DNA of 64,000 nucleotides. It comes from Rhyzopertha dominica. Taxonomy: Eukaryota; Arthropoda; Insecta; Coleoptera; Bostrichidae. Positions 1 to 12,140 of the stretch are shown here, in pieces (position 1 is the stretch's first letter; each line of letters begins with the position of its first letter). Both the position numbers and the translations under genes were made by a program. The DNA lies in assembly GCA_025024175.1 (NCBI GenBank), contig QCXZ01000137.1:64196911-64260910 (forward strand), written 5' to 3'. Below the pieces are notes generated by a model that saw only the letters and a program-made list of their open reading frames with translations, searched no databases and had not been told where the DNA came from.

Positions 1-1172
1 GCTTATACTTATTTGTCATTTTGTCCCCATGCACACATTACACGCGTTTTTAATCCGTTTAATAATGTTTTGTCCCTGTTTGTAAAGTGTTTTTTTTATT
101 ATTCTTTAACCTGTTGATGTTTAATGAGAAGCCAAACAAAAGTTACTATTACATTTTCCAATGTAGTGGATAAGACCAAATTCATTCGTAGCACATTGCG
201 TACAACACAAAGTCTATGTATATTTATGTTTATAAATAACCAATAAATTGCTTCGCTGACGAAAGTCAAAACCACTGAACCAAACGTACGAATTTTGAAT
301 TGCTTCGCATTGGTGGAAATAGCCACTATTTCTATCTCCAATTTTCTTAAAAGGAATTCTGCCAAAATATTTTCGTCAAAGCATCGATACTTTTCAGTAG
401 TGTAAAAATTAAAAATATGTAAAAAATATTTTTTTGACGAATGCTTTTATATTGGCGGCTTAAAAGCAGTTAATAAGAAAAAATTTTAATATTCAGGGAA
501 TAACATTTTAAAATAAACATAATTTTTTACGATTAAAAACATTCTAATAAAATATTTTTTACAATTAAAAGCATTCCCGGCTGTTGAAAATTACACCCGA
601 GAATGCTTGTATCGTGCGATTAAGAAAATTTGGCATCGAGTCAGCCTTGTCGATGATTGAACCACACGGCTAAATGTCAAATTGTGGAAAAGGTCGTATA
701 AAAGTGAGGTTAGGTTGTGGTTCAAGTTAGCTGGGAGTGATACATTTTAATTAAAATTAATTTATTTTTAATTGTCCGTCGAAAATTTTATTGACAGCAC
801 TTTCTATCTATCAATATGAATGCAAAAAACATTAATGATATTAAGTATTCATAAACTGCAATTTATTTTATTAAACCTACAAATGTCGTAACTTTAGACA
901 CCAGAAATAAGCGTATCAATCTTAAAAGACATACGATTTCGCTTTCATGGATGACTCGATGCCAAATTTTCTTGATCACACTTTATTTGTAAAAAATTAA
1001 TTGCTGGATATTTGAATAATAATACAAGCATTTTTTTAAATATTGTTTATACAATTTTTATTTATTATTCACAGGCAAAATGAGAGACTGCAATATCCTT
1101 TGCCAATTACTATTATATTTTCTCTCCAGTACCTGTATAAATCCGTTACAATTTTACTGTTTGCACAATGAC
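1..1172. other. AT-rich DNA, no feature recognised
   Basis: No convincing exon, RNA or transposon motif. Confidence 0.5.
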
Positions 1173-1362
1173 ACACAGTGGTCCACTTGCACAAGGCGTG
1201 GTCAACCAGTCCCTATGGTTAACACGCGGTTAACCATCCGTTGCCACGGGCAGCACCAATGAAGAAAGCTTAAAAAGAAGCGTTTCCATGACAACTGCCT
1301 GTTGACCATGCGTTATTCAAGGGGTCTGGTTAACTAAGGTTTGTACAACGGGCCCACTGTGT
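1173..1362. mobile_element. MITE-like element with terminal inverted repeats
   Basis: The left end CACAGTGGTCCACTTGCACAA is mirrored at the right by the complement of TTTGTACAACGGGCCCACTGTG, about 17 of 22 positions pairing. The 190-bp body is GC-richer than its flanks and has no coding capacity. It contains several GGTTAACC/GGTCAACC-like words in both orientations, so the RNA or single strand could fold extensively. Superfamily unknown; no clear target-site duplication seen. Confidence 0.6.
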
Positions 1363-1839
1363 ACTTATAAAGTCAGAAACTAAAAATGAAAATTTACGTC
1401 CGTCATCTAGTTGTGAATGCAAAGTTTTACAATAGTTTTGTTGCCAGTTACGAGTATACGAGTTGCGAGTATAAAAAATATGCAAAATTTACGTTTCTAT
1501 AGAATCCGACGGTATTTGTTTTTAAGTTAAGTATACTATGCTGGTGTGCTGTAGTAATGATTGAAAAATATGGAATAAGTCTGGATTTTTCAAATACCTG
1601 CAAAAATCCGCCAAATGTATACTGCAAGTAGGAATACCGCTATGAACTGTTCAAAATAAGAACGTTTATTGTTCTAACACAAAAGGGTCATTTTTGTAGT
1701 AAAAGAATTATACAACCCTACTTGGATCACAAACAAACAAATGGATTGGTAGAAGGTACTTTTCATTTCCATTGCATGTAGTGACCAGTTCTTGCATTGC
1801 GCAAATGTAATAAAAGTCTAGCGGATTAGATTGTATTTT

Positions 1840-2250
1840 ACAAAGGGATCCCGAAGGATCTACCCACTATGTAATCCATTTAACTCGCTTCGTTTAATCT
1901 GTGCGGCGGCTAAACAATTTTCGCGGAGTTATTAAAACGTCTATCTTCGAGCTGGCTGCTGGTGTTCATAGTAGCGTGTGCGTTTCTAGGCTGTGCGATT
2001 AGCGTCGTTATTCGCGATAGCAATTCGCACCATCTGCAAAACTAAATACAAGCTGACATATGGATGTGGGGTAAACGCGGCAGACATGTTCAACACGCCA
2101 TGGTGTGGGTTCAAATTGTATGCATGAACACGCATGGTGTGCCGTCATCGGCCTCTGCTCTACGCTGCCATATTTTGAGGGTTTAGAAATTGTAAAAAGG
2201 ACGTTGTACCAAACAGCAGTGGCAACAGATAATAATTTGGAGGTAGGCAA
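1840..2250. promoter_or_regulatory. GC-richer non-coding block
   Basis: About 400 bases with higher GC and many CpG, with no convincing frame or transposon motif. Possible conserved regulatory DNA or an untranslated exon. Confidence 0.18.
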
Positions 2251-2929
2251 TTCTTGACAAAAAACACTGCTAAATTGTTAGAAATATTCTGTCAAGCTTT
2301 GCCAGCAACAATAAAATATTATTTCATTTGTGCATTTTGGCAGATTGAGTTCCCTGTAAGCTCTAGTAAGGAGCTAAAATCATTTTGGCCTTTATGGACA
2401 TAAACATCAGTGTGGCGTGTCAGCGACCTCTTCTCTTTTTAGGAACTATGTGTGGTAGTAGGTATACGTAAAGAAGTTATAACTAATACCTAAGAATACG
2501 AGTTTTTATCTCAACCCTGTAATCAAATGACACATTTTACATCGCGACACTGCACCTCCAAACTTTGAAGAAAATGGTTATCCGCTGACAGGACAAGTAA
2601 AACGGGCAACAAGAAATTATAGTCTAAGATATTGGATCCGGGACAATGCTACTTCGTAAAGTCAATATTTGAACACAACAGATATTTTCCTTGTTTAATT
2701 AATAATTTTGATTATATTATTTTTCGTAGCAATGGGTTATTATTTTTTGAAAATCATGCGCCTAATGTACAGTGTGTCCCACTTTCATTGTAATTACAGG
2801 GTATCCCCGAAACCATTAATAACAGAGAGTTGCGGTTTGCGCGAGACCCTATTGGAATTGGCATAATTGTACTGCACTCGTTTTGTAAGCATTATATTAT
2901 GTACTACTAAGTAAGTGATTTGAAATTGC

Positions 2930-3440
2930 AAGCCAGCTGAAATTTATAAAGAGCTACCCCTAATAGATATAAAAAGAAGTCAAGAAATTGGTGGCTTTTA
3001 CAAGCTATTAAAATGGACATATTAAAAGTTTTGCAGAAACAGCAGCACCTTTAAATAGATTGAGTAGAAAAAACGTGTAATAGTAAAATGTATTTGATTC
3101 ACTTAGACAAGCGTAACTGAAACTACCAGTGCGACTACATCCAAATTTTTAATTGAAAAAGATTCAATTATAGGGATGCTTCTGGAAGGAGTGGAGTAGT
3201 ACTGTCAAAAAGAGAAAACAGACCTTGCAAGCACAGCGTTGAATATATTTAAAGATATTTAAAGATATTAACAGGTCACCTCTTTGTTTGTTTAACCATT
3301 AAGATCCAAGTGGCCGCCTAATTAAAATTATACAGTCTTTGGAAGAATACAATTTTTATACAGGATACACATTAGGACTAATAACCAGAAAGTACTTACA
3401 TAAATCCGGAGAAAGTTCAAAATTAACATCTTACAATCAT
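2930..3440 (+). mobile_element. Gypsy-type LTR retrotransposon relic (RT end and RNase H)
   Basis: Decayed pol fragment read across frames. FAETAAPLNRLSRKNV matches the end of the RT thumb in Gypsy/Metaviridae-like elements. DASGRSGVVLS is the RNase H start (DASGxGxGAVLSQ in the family). A further stretch around DPSGRLIKIIQSLEEYNF corresponds to the usual NPxGxLARWxxxLxEYDF. The order is correct for pol. Stops and frameshifts are frequent, so it is dead. LTRs and integrase were not identified. Confidence 0.6.
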
Positions 3441-5769
3441 TGAAAATAGGCATCTACAGTATTCAAGCTTAATCAACAAATAGTTGCAGAATTATAAAAA
3501 AACCTCTGCAAATTGAATCAATACTTCCACATCCAATTGTCATAATTACATTTACGTTTTTATTTTTTATACTATACGATTAGTAATCAGGTTTTGAGCA
3601 TTTTTTTCTCTCTACACATATTTTCTAAGACAAACAGTTCTCGTGATATTAGCAAAAATATATAAATTTTAAAATCGGTATTTTCATATAATTCGAAAAT
3701 TATTAACTTAACAAAAAATTACAAAAGTGCTTTCTGATCAAAAATTTGATTTTCTATATAATACCAAAATCGTACGAGCAGGGTCCAAAATAGGTTTTTT
3801 GGAAATATTTCGAAAATGTCAAAATTTTGACACACTTTTTGTGAGAAATTTTTATTTCCTATCTAATGGTATTTTCATTTTTTAAATATATTAAATATAT
3901 TCGGAGATATTTAGGAGAAACCAGACGTTTATACTGTTTCATCTTTAGAAATTATTTAGATAAATCTAAATTCTCCATCTGTGCTCACCCCAGACGCATT
4001 GTTGAGAGATCCAGAACTATGATGTAAAGAAATAAAAATTAAGGAACTGTCCAGTTGGACCGGTAAACGAGTATTTTAAAAGAACCACAAAAATAACAGA
4101 AAACGATAACAAGAAAGTAGTTTTTAACGATTTTTATATTCTTCCGATATATGCAGGATTTACAATAATACTAAGGAGCATCATTTTTGGCCGAGGTCAA
4201 CTAAAATATGTAGCATTCAAATCAATGTGACATACAAACAAACAAACATCAAGATGTACATAGTAAATTAGGAGTAGTTGCAGACATACTAATAAGAAAA
4301 ATAGACTGTATCAAATATGTTACTCTATAATATCATATACAGAAAAGTGATTTAGTTGTAATAAAAAGTAAAACCTGCACTAAACTAAGTTCTGTGTTTT
4401 GTGTACGAGGGAGCTTACCAAGTGATGAACGGTGATGGACCAAACGTAAATATGATGAAAAACGGTAAAGTTACCACGGCTCACAAAAACAGGACTAAAT
4501 TTTACTAGGCTCAGATTACAACAGATTAAATGTGGCCTGTCACTTAAGCAATCTATTAGATATTCATTAGATGTAGATACATTTAGGAGAAAAAGGAATT
4601 TAATTTAAAAAGATATCAAGTTCTTATTTGTACAGTGGGAAGATGTGGTGTGTGTTCTTTTAGGAACCACGGAGAGTGGGAGGAAGCATAAAAACAAAGA
4701 AATTGTTAAGCTAAAATTGGAGACCAATGTTGCCTAGCAGTAGCTGTAAGATATAAGCTTATACGCAAAGAAGAAATAAATGCAGTACCTATTTAAGGAG
4801 ACAGCTGTCTATTTCAGTCATCTAAATGACTGTTTATCCAGACTACTTAAGTTTTTCGAAAATGGAAGGGAAGATCTTTCATTAGTGTATAGAGCTAAAA
4901 GGACATTCCCAGCAAAATTTTCAAAGCGGCTATTTATAGAGATGATGAATATATTAGTCCAAGCAACCTTCCTTGTGGGACACTAAATTCTATTTCCATT
5001 GAATCAGAGAAGAAGTGTGTGGTTTTAGTACTTACAGCTTGTTCTTCCAAATAGCAGTTTTATCGATTAAATGCCATGGTTTATGACAGTGAAGGCACGA
5101 GTAAAATGTGAACTTCTACCTTGTATGGAGACTATTAATAATCCTTGTATCAACAAAACAGTATCCTGTGCGACACAATGTTTAGTAAAACTGAATTGTT
5201 ATTTGGGTAATAATCTGTTGAAACTCAGAAAGAAAAAAGTGCTTCAATAGCTTTTAGGAGGACGGGCAGAAGAACGATCGGTTTGTAGTCAACCATTTTG
5301 AAAACGGTTGCTATGACGCAGTGTTTTAACTCGTAACAAGCCTTCTTTTAAACATTTGTTAATAATCCAGATAAATTAGAATAGACCCACATTGGCACAC
5401 TCTGCAAATGGTGGTATCTACTGTACCGTGAAACGTAAATGCAAATTAAAAATAATTTATCTGTTCATTTAGGTTTAGTGATTAATAGAAATGGTAATGG
5501 AAAAACAGTGTATATACAATTATAAACTGAAACATTACACGTGTATGATGATTTTGCCGCAAAATCGATTATACAGTTTTGCATTTAAACCCCTCAAACC
5601 GACATTTCCGATTATTACAAGTATGAAAGCCTTTCCGGGGAAAGAGACTAGAGCATTTTCCTTGTATTGCCGTAATGTCGTTAACTTTATATTAAGTACA
5701 GCAGGTCCATTTCTTCAGAACTCTGCCGTTTCTTCAGAACTCTACCATTTCCTGTCCGTGATTCTAGGA
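3441..5769. other. Probable transposon debris, unresolved
   Basis: Lies between the Gypsy and Penelope-like relics. An open frame at 4780-4986 and another starting at 5491 have no recognised similarity. Rare polypyrimidine-flanked AGs occur without matching donors. Confidence 0.35.
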
Positions 5770-6080
5770 AATACGGCTATCACAACAGGCCGATCAGGGA
5801 AGCCATCGAGATCCACAAACATTCAGATAATTTTAACAGGAAGTAGAAGACCCTGTGGCTCAATCAGATCTGGAACCCGATCCTCAAGGCCGATCGATAT
5901 ATCGCGGTCAACCGAAGGGGAACTAGCCCCGCCTCCTACCCACCGGCATAAATACAACCTGCGCAGGAGAAATCGTCTATGTCCAACATCAGAGACGGAA
6001 GGACCTCTGAAGAAGTTTGTCATTCGAGCTAGCGAAACGTTAGGAAGCAATTCCAACCGACGACGGCCTTTAGAGACGAA
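5770..6080 (+). mobile_element. Penelope-like element 3' end (GIY-YIG region relic)
   Basis: One frame reads YGYHNRPIREAIEIHKHSDN followed by FNRK, a stop, then KTLWLNQIWNPIL. The REAIEI-x-KH-x2-NFNR motif and the following L-x-L-x3-W-x-P-x-L block are typical of the C-terminal GIY-YIG nuclease region of Penelope-like elements. About 120 bases further on, CTCTGAAGAAG...GCTAGCGAAACG resembles the CTGANGA...GAAACG signature found in the terminal repeats of this class. The remainder of the element was not recognised upstream. The start of the longer open frame here (5491) is in a different frame and is probably meaningless. Confidence 0.62.
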
Positions 6081-6879
6081 TCAGGACAACAGTTCAACTT
6101 ATTAGTACATAGTTTACAACGCTACATATTTTAGACTGGTGAAAACTGGCAGTTACGGGTGTCCGATTAGAATTATCCGGGACCTTGTCACTTTCCTATT
6201 AACGATGCAATTTTTTTAAATGAAAACCTGTCAGTTTATATGCCTTTATATACCTCTGTTTTTTAACATGTTTCTGCAATCCTTGTCCTCAAAATCGAAT
6301 GCGACCTAGCAAATGCAGGCGATGTCAAGTTGTTTACAAATTCCTCGCTTACAGTTTGCATCGACTCCAGCAAGCTAATAGCGCCGCTGCGTCTGCACTT
6401 ATAAAACGGAAGAGGGCTTGAATTTATTAAACCTTCCATTACCCGATAAACTGATACTAATGCATTTCTGATATGTAAGATTCCACACCGTCTGGCCTTC
6501 TTATTCAAACATCCTGCCAGGTATTAGATAGGGCTAATAAAAGCAAATTGGAAATTAAATGAAATCAAGCAGCAGGAGTGGCGATCTAGATTTTCAAGCG
6601 AACTAATGCTATTTTTGTTGGAAACACTGATTGTCCATTAAGACTAGATTTAAACAAATTGTTTCGGTAGAATTATTCAAAAGGCAAATAGCTTTAAGTG
6701 TTAAGTCAAGTTTACTGTATAATAATATTATACATTATTACACCGAGCATGAGATGTCAGTTTCTTTTTACAATGTCCTTAAACGCTTTTGTTAAGGGTG
6801 TGGAGACAAAATTGGCACAAAAGTTTATTCTCTTACACTTACTGTTGTTCAAACTGAAATACACCACTGAATGATTTAG

Positions 6880-7560
6880 CTTTAAATTATAGATCGGGAC
6901 CATAACGATTGGCTTGACGAATTTTTGTTTTTACACGACACATTAAATCGATAAATGTGGAACTTGGCGTTTGNCGCAATTTGTTATAGACCGTTTGTTT
7001 TAATTTATCCTTTTTTAGCCTCCCAATCGCCACTGTACAGTCCTGTTTAAATTTCTTCAAAAAAACGTCCGAGTGGCACATTGGGTACATTTATAAATTA
7101 TTTCTAATAGAGGGTATATGCAACTCTTCTAACGCAGCAAAAACACTGCCATGCCATGTCTGGCCAAAATATATAATTTCCATCAGAACGGTTTTTGTTT
7201 ATAACTTTTTCAGTCTTATTCTTATGCAACGATTTTTGTAAATTTGGGCATTGACAGGATTGCCAGATGAACAAATATAAGCCTTCAGAAGAAATTGCGA
7301 TCCATACCAACAATTTATGTTGATACATTTTAAGTCTTTTATAAACCACCTCACGATACACTTCTTTTTCTTTTTTACAGTAATAATGTTTGTTATTTGC
7401 GGTATCACATCGAGTGTGAAAAATGGATCGTCATCTATGATAACATGCACACCATTTGACGTCGAAAATTGCGAATGTTGGAGAGTTGCGCTTAGTAGAA
7501 AACCAAATCCTTTTTTGTTTAGTTTAAAATTGGTTGCTTATAAAAGGGTTAATCGGAATG
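6880..7560 (-). mobile_element. mariner/Tc1-type transposase relic
   Basis: Minus-strand fragments in shifting frames: VIIDDDPFFTLD (catalytic first-Asp region), LLVWIAISSEGL, NPVNAQIY, and RSDGNYIFWPDMA, which matches the HSDGxYxFWPDLA second-Asp block of a transposase family common in insects. A downstream piece, KLKQTVYNK...TFIDLMCRVKTKIRQ, fits the C-terminus after the third acidic residue. Frameshifts, stops and one N show it is non-functional. Terminal repeats were not located. Confidence 0.65.
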
Positions 7561-7709
7561 TATTTTAATTAAACGCTTTTTCTATACAGAAAATGCTTTT
7601 GAAATCCGTGCCCAAATCTATGGGATATGCATTAATTGACATTACTGGTCTCGAGGCAATCTAAACTGGCCCAGAAAGACTAACTCTTAAAACATTTGGG
7701 GTGTTCAAA

Positions 7710-7770
7710 TACGAGGGTCATGTCAAAATTCCTGCACACAAAAACACAGCTCGCAAATGAAACGTATTCT
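7710..7770. mobile_element. Solo mariner terminal inverted repeat
   Basis: TACGAGGGTCATGTCAAAAT followed by TCCTGCACAC, then CTCGCAAATGAAACGTAT, closely matches the reverse complement of the right end of the mariner relic at 58440-58533. No matching transposase follows, so this is a truncated or deletion-derived copy of the same family. Confidence 0.6.
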
Positions 7771-10700
7771 GGTATTTGTCTATTGCTTGTTTGTTCATAC
7801 GGTCTTCTACAGAAGGTTTGCTACAGTTTTTAAGGAAAAACGTACGGTTAATAACGAAAAACACAGGTTACACTTATAATACGAGAAAAAAGAATGACCT
7901 AGTTCTACATATTATTAATGTATTAACAAAATCTTTGAAACAAGCAAATTTTTTACGTGCCAAACATTAGAACAGGCATCCAATAAAAATGAGAGAGATC
8001 ATTTTATACATGTTATATTTGTACTGTTGCTACCGGTATAGTAAATTGGGAACTTATTTCTTTTCTTCCAGGAGTTCTACAATGAAATTGTCATTACATT
8101 TTTTCAAAACATAGCCATCTTCGTAAATGTAGATGATCATTTGACAAGTTCTAATCGTATTAGGAACGGGCTTGCGTTATACCACCTCTGCAACATCGAA
8201 CGCCCGGACAATGCGGTAGATTTATCAGAGCTTAAATGATTGTTTTACGGTAACCAATTAATTGTGACCCATCTCTCTCATTAATCAAATTCTCTTGTGT
8301 GGTAGGATCATTAGTTGGAGTTTACGGATGGTCCGACAGGTTGCGGGGCTCAGACCTAACAAATTTGAGGTCAAGGTGGAGGAAGTATAACAAAACACGA
8401 TTCCAGGTGGATCTAGGTGAAAGGTGCTTTATTGCCATCCCGCAAGGGAGCAGAAGGATTAATTGCAGAGTTTTGGAAGAAAATCGTGAACGATGCGATG
8501 AATATTGGAAAAACTAAACCGTTGCCACGAAGGCGCAACTTTCAACAATAATAAAATGCTTTAGCACGTGCACATGCAAAGTACCACGGGCGGGGGTTCG
8601 TTGAGATGATCAAATTTATGTTTAGGTTCCGACATAAATCCCTGGCAATACCCTCTTTGCTACAGCAGCCGAGCTAATATTTCACATGAGCTAGAATATT
8701 TTTTTCCGAGCGCTCTTGCTTAGACTTGTATTGATTTCTCGCGCTCCAGTTGTTGCCAGAACTTAACAATTTCAAGTTTGAATGAAAAGCTCTGGCCGTT
8801 TGGACTTCATCCTCTTTACATTATATCCGATCCATTTAACGCAACTCTGGACGCGTCTGTGATGGTAAGCCATCATATTAAGAGATACTAAGAGCGACTT
8901 ACCAAACCAGGCAATCGGGGAAGAAACGGAAGAACTTACCTGGAAAGACAAAACAAAATTAGAATTACATAATAGTAAACATACTGTAAAACTTGGATAA
9001 AATATTCAATTATTGTTGTTTTTTCTCGTGTTACATTACTTTTATCTTAAATACGTTTACGTTCTGTGCTAGTTCAATGTGTAATTCATTCGGTTCAACC
9101 AATAAGAAAATGTTTTGCTTATTAAACTAGTTTTTAAGGACCAGCAAATCTCACATATTCAAAAGAAAGAAGATAGCATTTAAAATCGACAGATACAGAA
9201 GAAGCTAAAAATTTGAGCAGAAGAAAAGTGTCTAAAATATAAATGGGTGACATGAGTAGTATTCTCAGCCGATGAGTTCATATAACGATAATCCTCGAGT
9301 ACTGGATTCCGTGTGAGTGACCAGAGCAGATGATATTTATATAGAATCTACAGATCAAGATGATCTGCTATAATCGCTTGTCAGTTTAACAATCTCCTAA
9401 GCTCTTACTTTAAGCAGTGGCTGTGTATTTACAGCAAAATGTACGTAACAGATTGGAGTGGATATAACGCGTAACACAAGGATGAGATTTGTCCGTGGAA
9501 TGCCCGTAATGTTCAAATTTGCGCTGTTCAGGCGTTTGGTGGCGGCGAGATTAACTGTACAAATACGACACCCGCGAATACAGATATGCTCGAATTACTC
9601 TTCTGGGGATATTTTCTTGAGACATTAGCAGCGAGGCGGAAGAACAACTTCAGACAACAAGCGTTAATATGCTCAAAGCAAAGCTTGCGGAACAAATTTC
9701 GTACACTGAACTGGTTAAATACTCGCTTTGGAATGAGTGTAGGTACATAAAGTGTTGGTTGTTATGCTTCAAGGTATTTAGTTCATTGTTCTTTGCGTTT
9801 GTGTAAATAATATAATAACTAATTCGGTGAAATCCACTTGGATTGGAAACTTCGTAGATTTTGATTAGTAACAAACTGTATTATGTTAGAAAATGAGTTT
9901 AGACAGATTTAGATAAAAAGTAATTTCTACCATTTTACAGCTGCTTTATTAAAATACAGGGTAAGGAAAAAATGTCACGGAATCGTAGTGTTCTGAAATT
10001 TCGAAACCCAAAGAATTAAAATAAAATATAAAAATACCAACGCTCATAATATTAGAATTATTGCTGTGTTTTAACGCATTATCATTGCAACTGCACCGCA
10101 AACAAAATTTGTCAATATCCATTTGAAAAGCTAGATAAACTCCAGGGCTTTAAATACAATCAAATCATCGACAAATAATATATAATAGAAAAAAAAATCA
10201 ATTTCGGAACCCCAAGGACACCCTATGAAGCCTGTACTACTACAATAAACATAGCTATGTTCACTTTATTAGAAACTAGTCGATTATATTTATTCTACTT
10301 TATACAAAACTGGCCTTCTTATTTCAAGATCGCTGGATGAGAATTCGAATTCTTGTCGCAACTCCAGTTCAAGACAACAGTCAAATCTCAATGTAATGCA
10401 CACTTTCTTTGGTTTTGGTCTTCATGGTATTATTGTGCTTTAACAATAACAGTAACGGTGTACAAGTTTGTGTATTTTATAGCGCGGTCTAATTATCGAG
10501 CTCACCCAATTAACAGCTTTTTTCAAATCTTAAATAAAAATGATTCGAATAAAAGTTATGGCACCCCTTTTTAAAGTATCCCTTGGGTGCTATAGCTTTT
10601 AATCGAAAGATTTCAAATAAAGCCATCACTTAGATGGCCACCTATGCCTCTCTCCGGTACCGTTAAATTTAGGCCATATATACCTTAATAACTTTTTTTG

Positions 10701-10849
10701 CTTAGAATTTCAGGTATAATCAATAACCGATAAAAAAGTTAGTAGCTTGGTTTGGTACTCAAAAACTGAACACCCTGTATACATCTCGTATATCGCTTTA
10801 TCAAGTGCTATAGCTATTATTCGAGACATTTCTCTTCACAATTGCAAAT
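7771..10849. other. No gene recognised
   Basis: A 72-codon open frame at 8299-8517 (RLRGSDLTNLRSRWRKYNK within it) lies in a slightly GC-richer stretch but matches nothing I know. 10560-10800 has repeat-like wording (GAACACCCTGTATAC). Confidence 0.35.
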
Positions 10850-12140
10850 AAGGTAGGGTGAGCACGATAATTGGACCACTCTCCAAGAAGATTTAGATTG
10901 AGCTAGTTCCCTTCGTTTTTCTTTATCTATGCCACATGAAACCGTATCTATGCACCGTATGAAAAGATTAAATTAAAAAACCTAATTTTTATATTATAAT
11001 ATTATAAAAACCAGTTTTTTTCAAATGATACACCCTATTTTTNATTATTGTACCAGTCAAAAGCTNTTTTGACAAGCTTCCCATCAATATAAGGTTTGTA
11101 TAGGCTGCCATTATGAAATAACTGAATTTCGAAAAGTTGGCTTCTGCTAATATTAAATATNTAAATTTTAATGTACCTAAAGATTATAAGTCACATAATG
11201 AATTATACTCACTAAGAACTAACTAATTATGGTATTATGTCGCAAAGTGCTGCATTTGAAGAATTCTTCATCGGCAATATTTAAATCAAACACTTCCAAA
11301 CCGTCGAACAGGCAGAGGAGCCTTTCTCGTTTCCCCGACCTTACTCCAAATAATTTCTTCCATAGGGAATTTGTTAAAGAAAAGGTGTATAAACTTGATC
11401 AACAACAGCGNAAGACATAAATTAACATACATTCCGTTTAATAAGTGCAGATATGCTAAGTCGTCTTAGACTATTTTTGAGAAGAAGACTGCATGTTTGT
11501 ATTGAAGAAAATGGTAATATCTGTGAGGGTTGGTGTAAGGAAATGTGAAAAAAAGCTTTAATTATTTTTCTTCTTTTGTTTTTATTACTTCTGAATGTTT
11601 TCAAATTTTTCTACTTCATTCAGATTATTATTTATTATTATTTGCTTTGCAATATGTTAATCTCAGTTTCTCTCAAACTTGATTGCATTTTATTGTATGC
11701 AAGGGCTACTCGATCTTGATTGTCCGAAACAGGAATGTTGCTCGAAGAGTAATTTAAGGATGGCAACCTGGATTTTTACAATCGATTATACAAACCTTAT
11801 ACTGATGGAAAGCTTACCAAAAACGCTTTTGGCCAGTACGATAATAAGTCGCGGGTGTCATTTGAAAAAAATGTAGCCCGTATCATAAGGTTGTTAAGGA
11901 AACATTTAAAAGATGCGGCAAACATTCAGTAATGAATCGGCGCTAATTCTACTTTAACTTGTCTGTAAGGACTTGGGAGTTAATTTGAAAAAAAGAGTCA
12001 CCCCTTATTTAGAACAAAGTATAAACTGCAGCATTTTCAAAACGAACCTTTCATAGGGTGCAATTGATAAAGGGAAACGAAGGGGACTAGCTCAATCTAA
12101 ACACATATCTTCTTAAACGTTCGTCCTGTTCATCCAAGTA
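10850..12140 (+). mobile_element. mariner-like transposon relic with inverted ends
   Basis: Inverted repeats bound the element. 10884-10930 (AAGAAGATTTAGATTGAGCT and onward) pairs with the complement of 12065-12113 over roughly 45 bases. Inside on the plus strand are FPDLTPNNFFHREFVKEKVY, the remains of the SPDLTPLDFFLWGxxKxKVY block around the last catalytic Asp, and MLSRLRLFLRRRLHVCIEENG, like the LRRRLxxCIxxxGxHIEHL C-terminus of insect mariner-like transposases. It is about 1.25 kb, the usual size for this group. Stops and single Ns interrupt it. A related TIR-like block ends near 10750-10800. Confidence 0.6.

Noticed and set aside
5491..6105. 204-codon open frame starting with ATG on the plus strand
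   Set aside because: Its reading differs from the frame that carries the Penelope-like REAIEI...NFNR motif over the same bases; the length is helped by the GC-richer relic, and no homology is evident.
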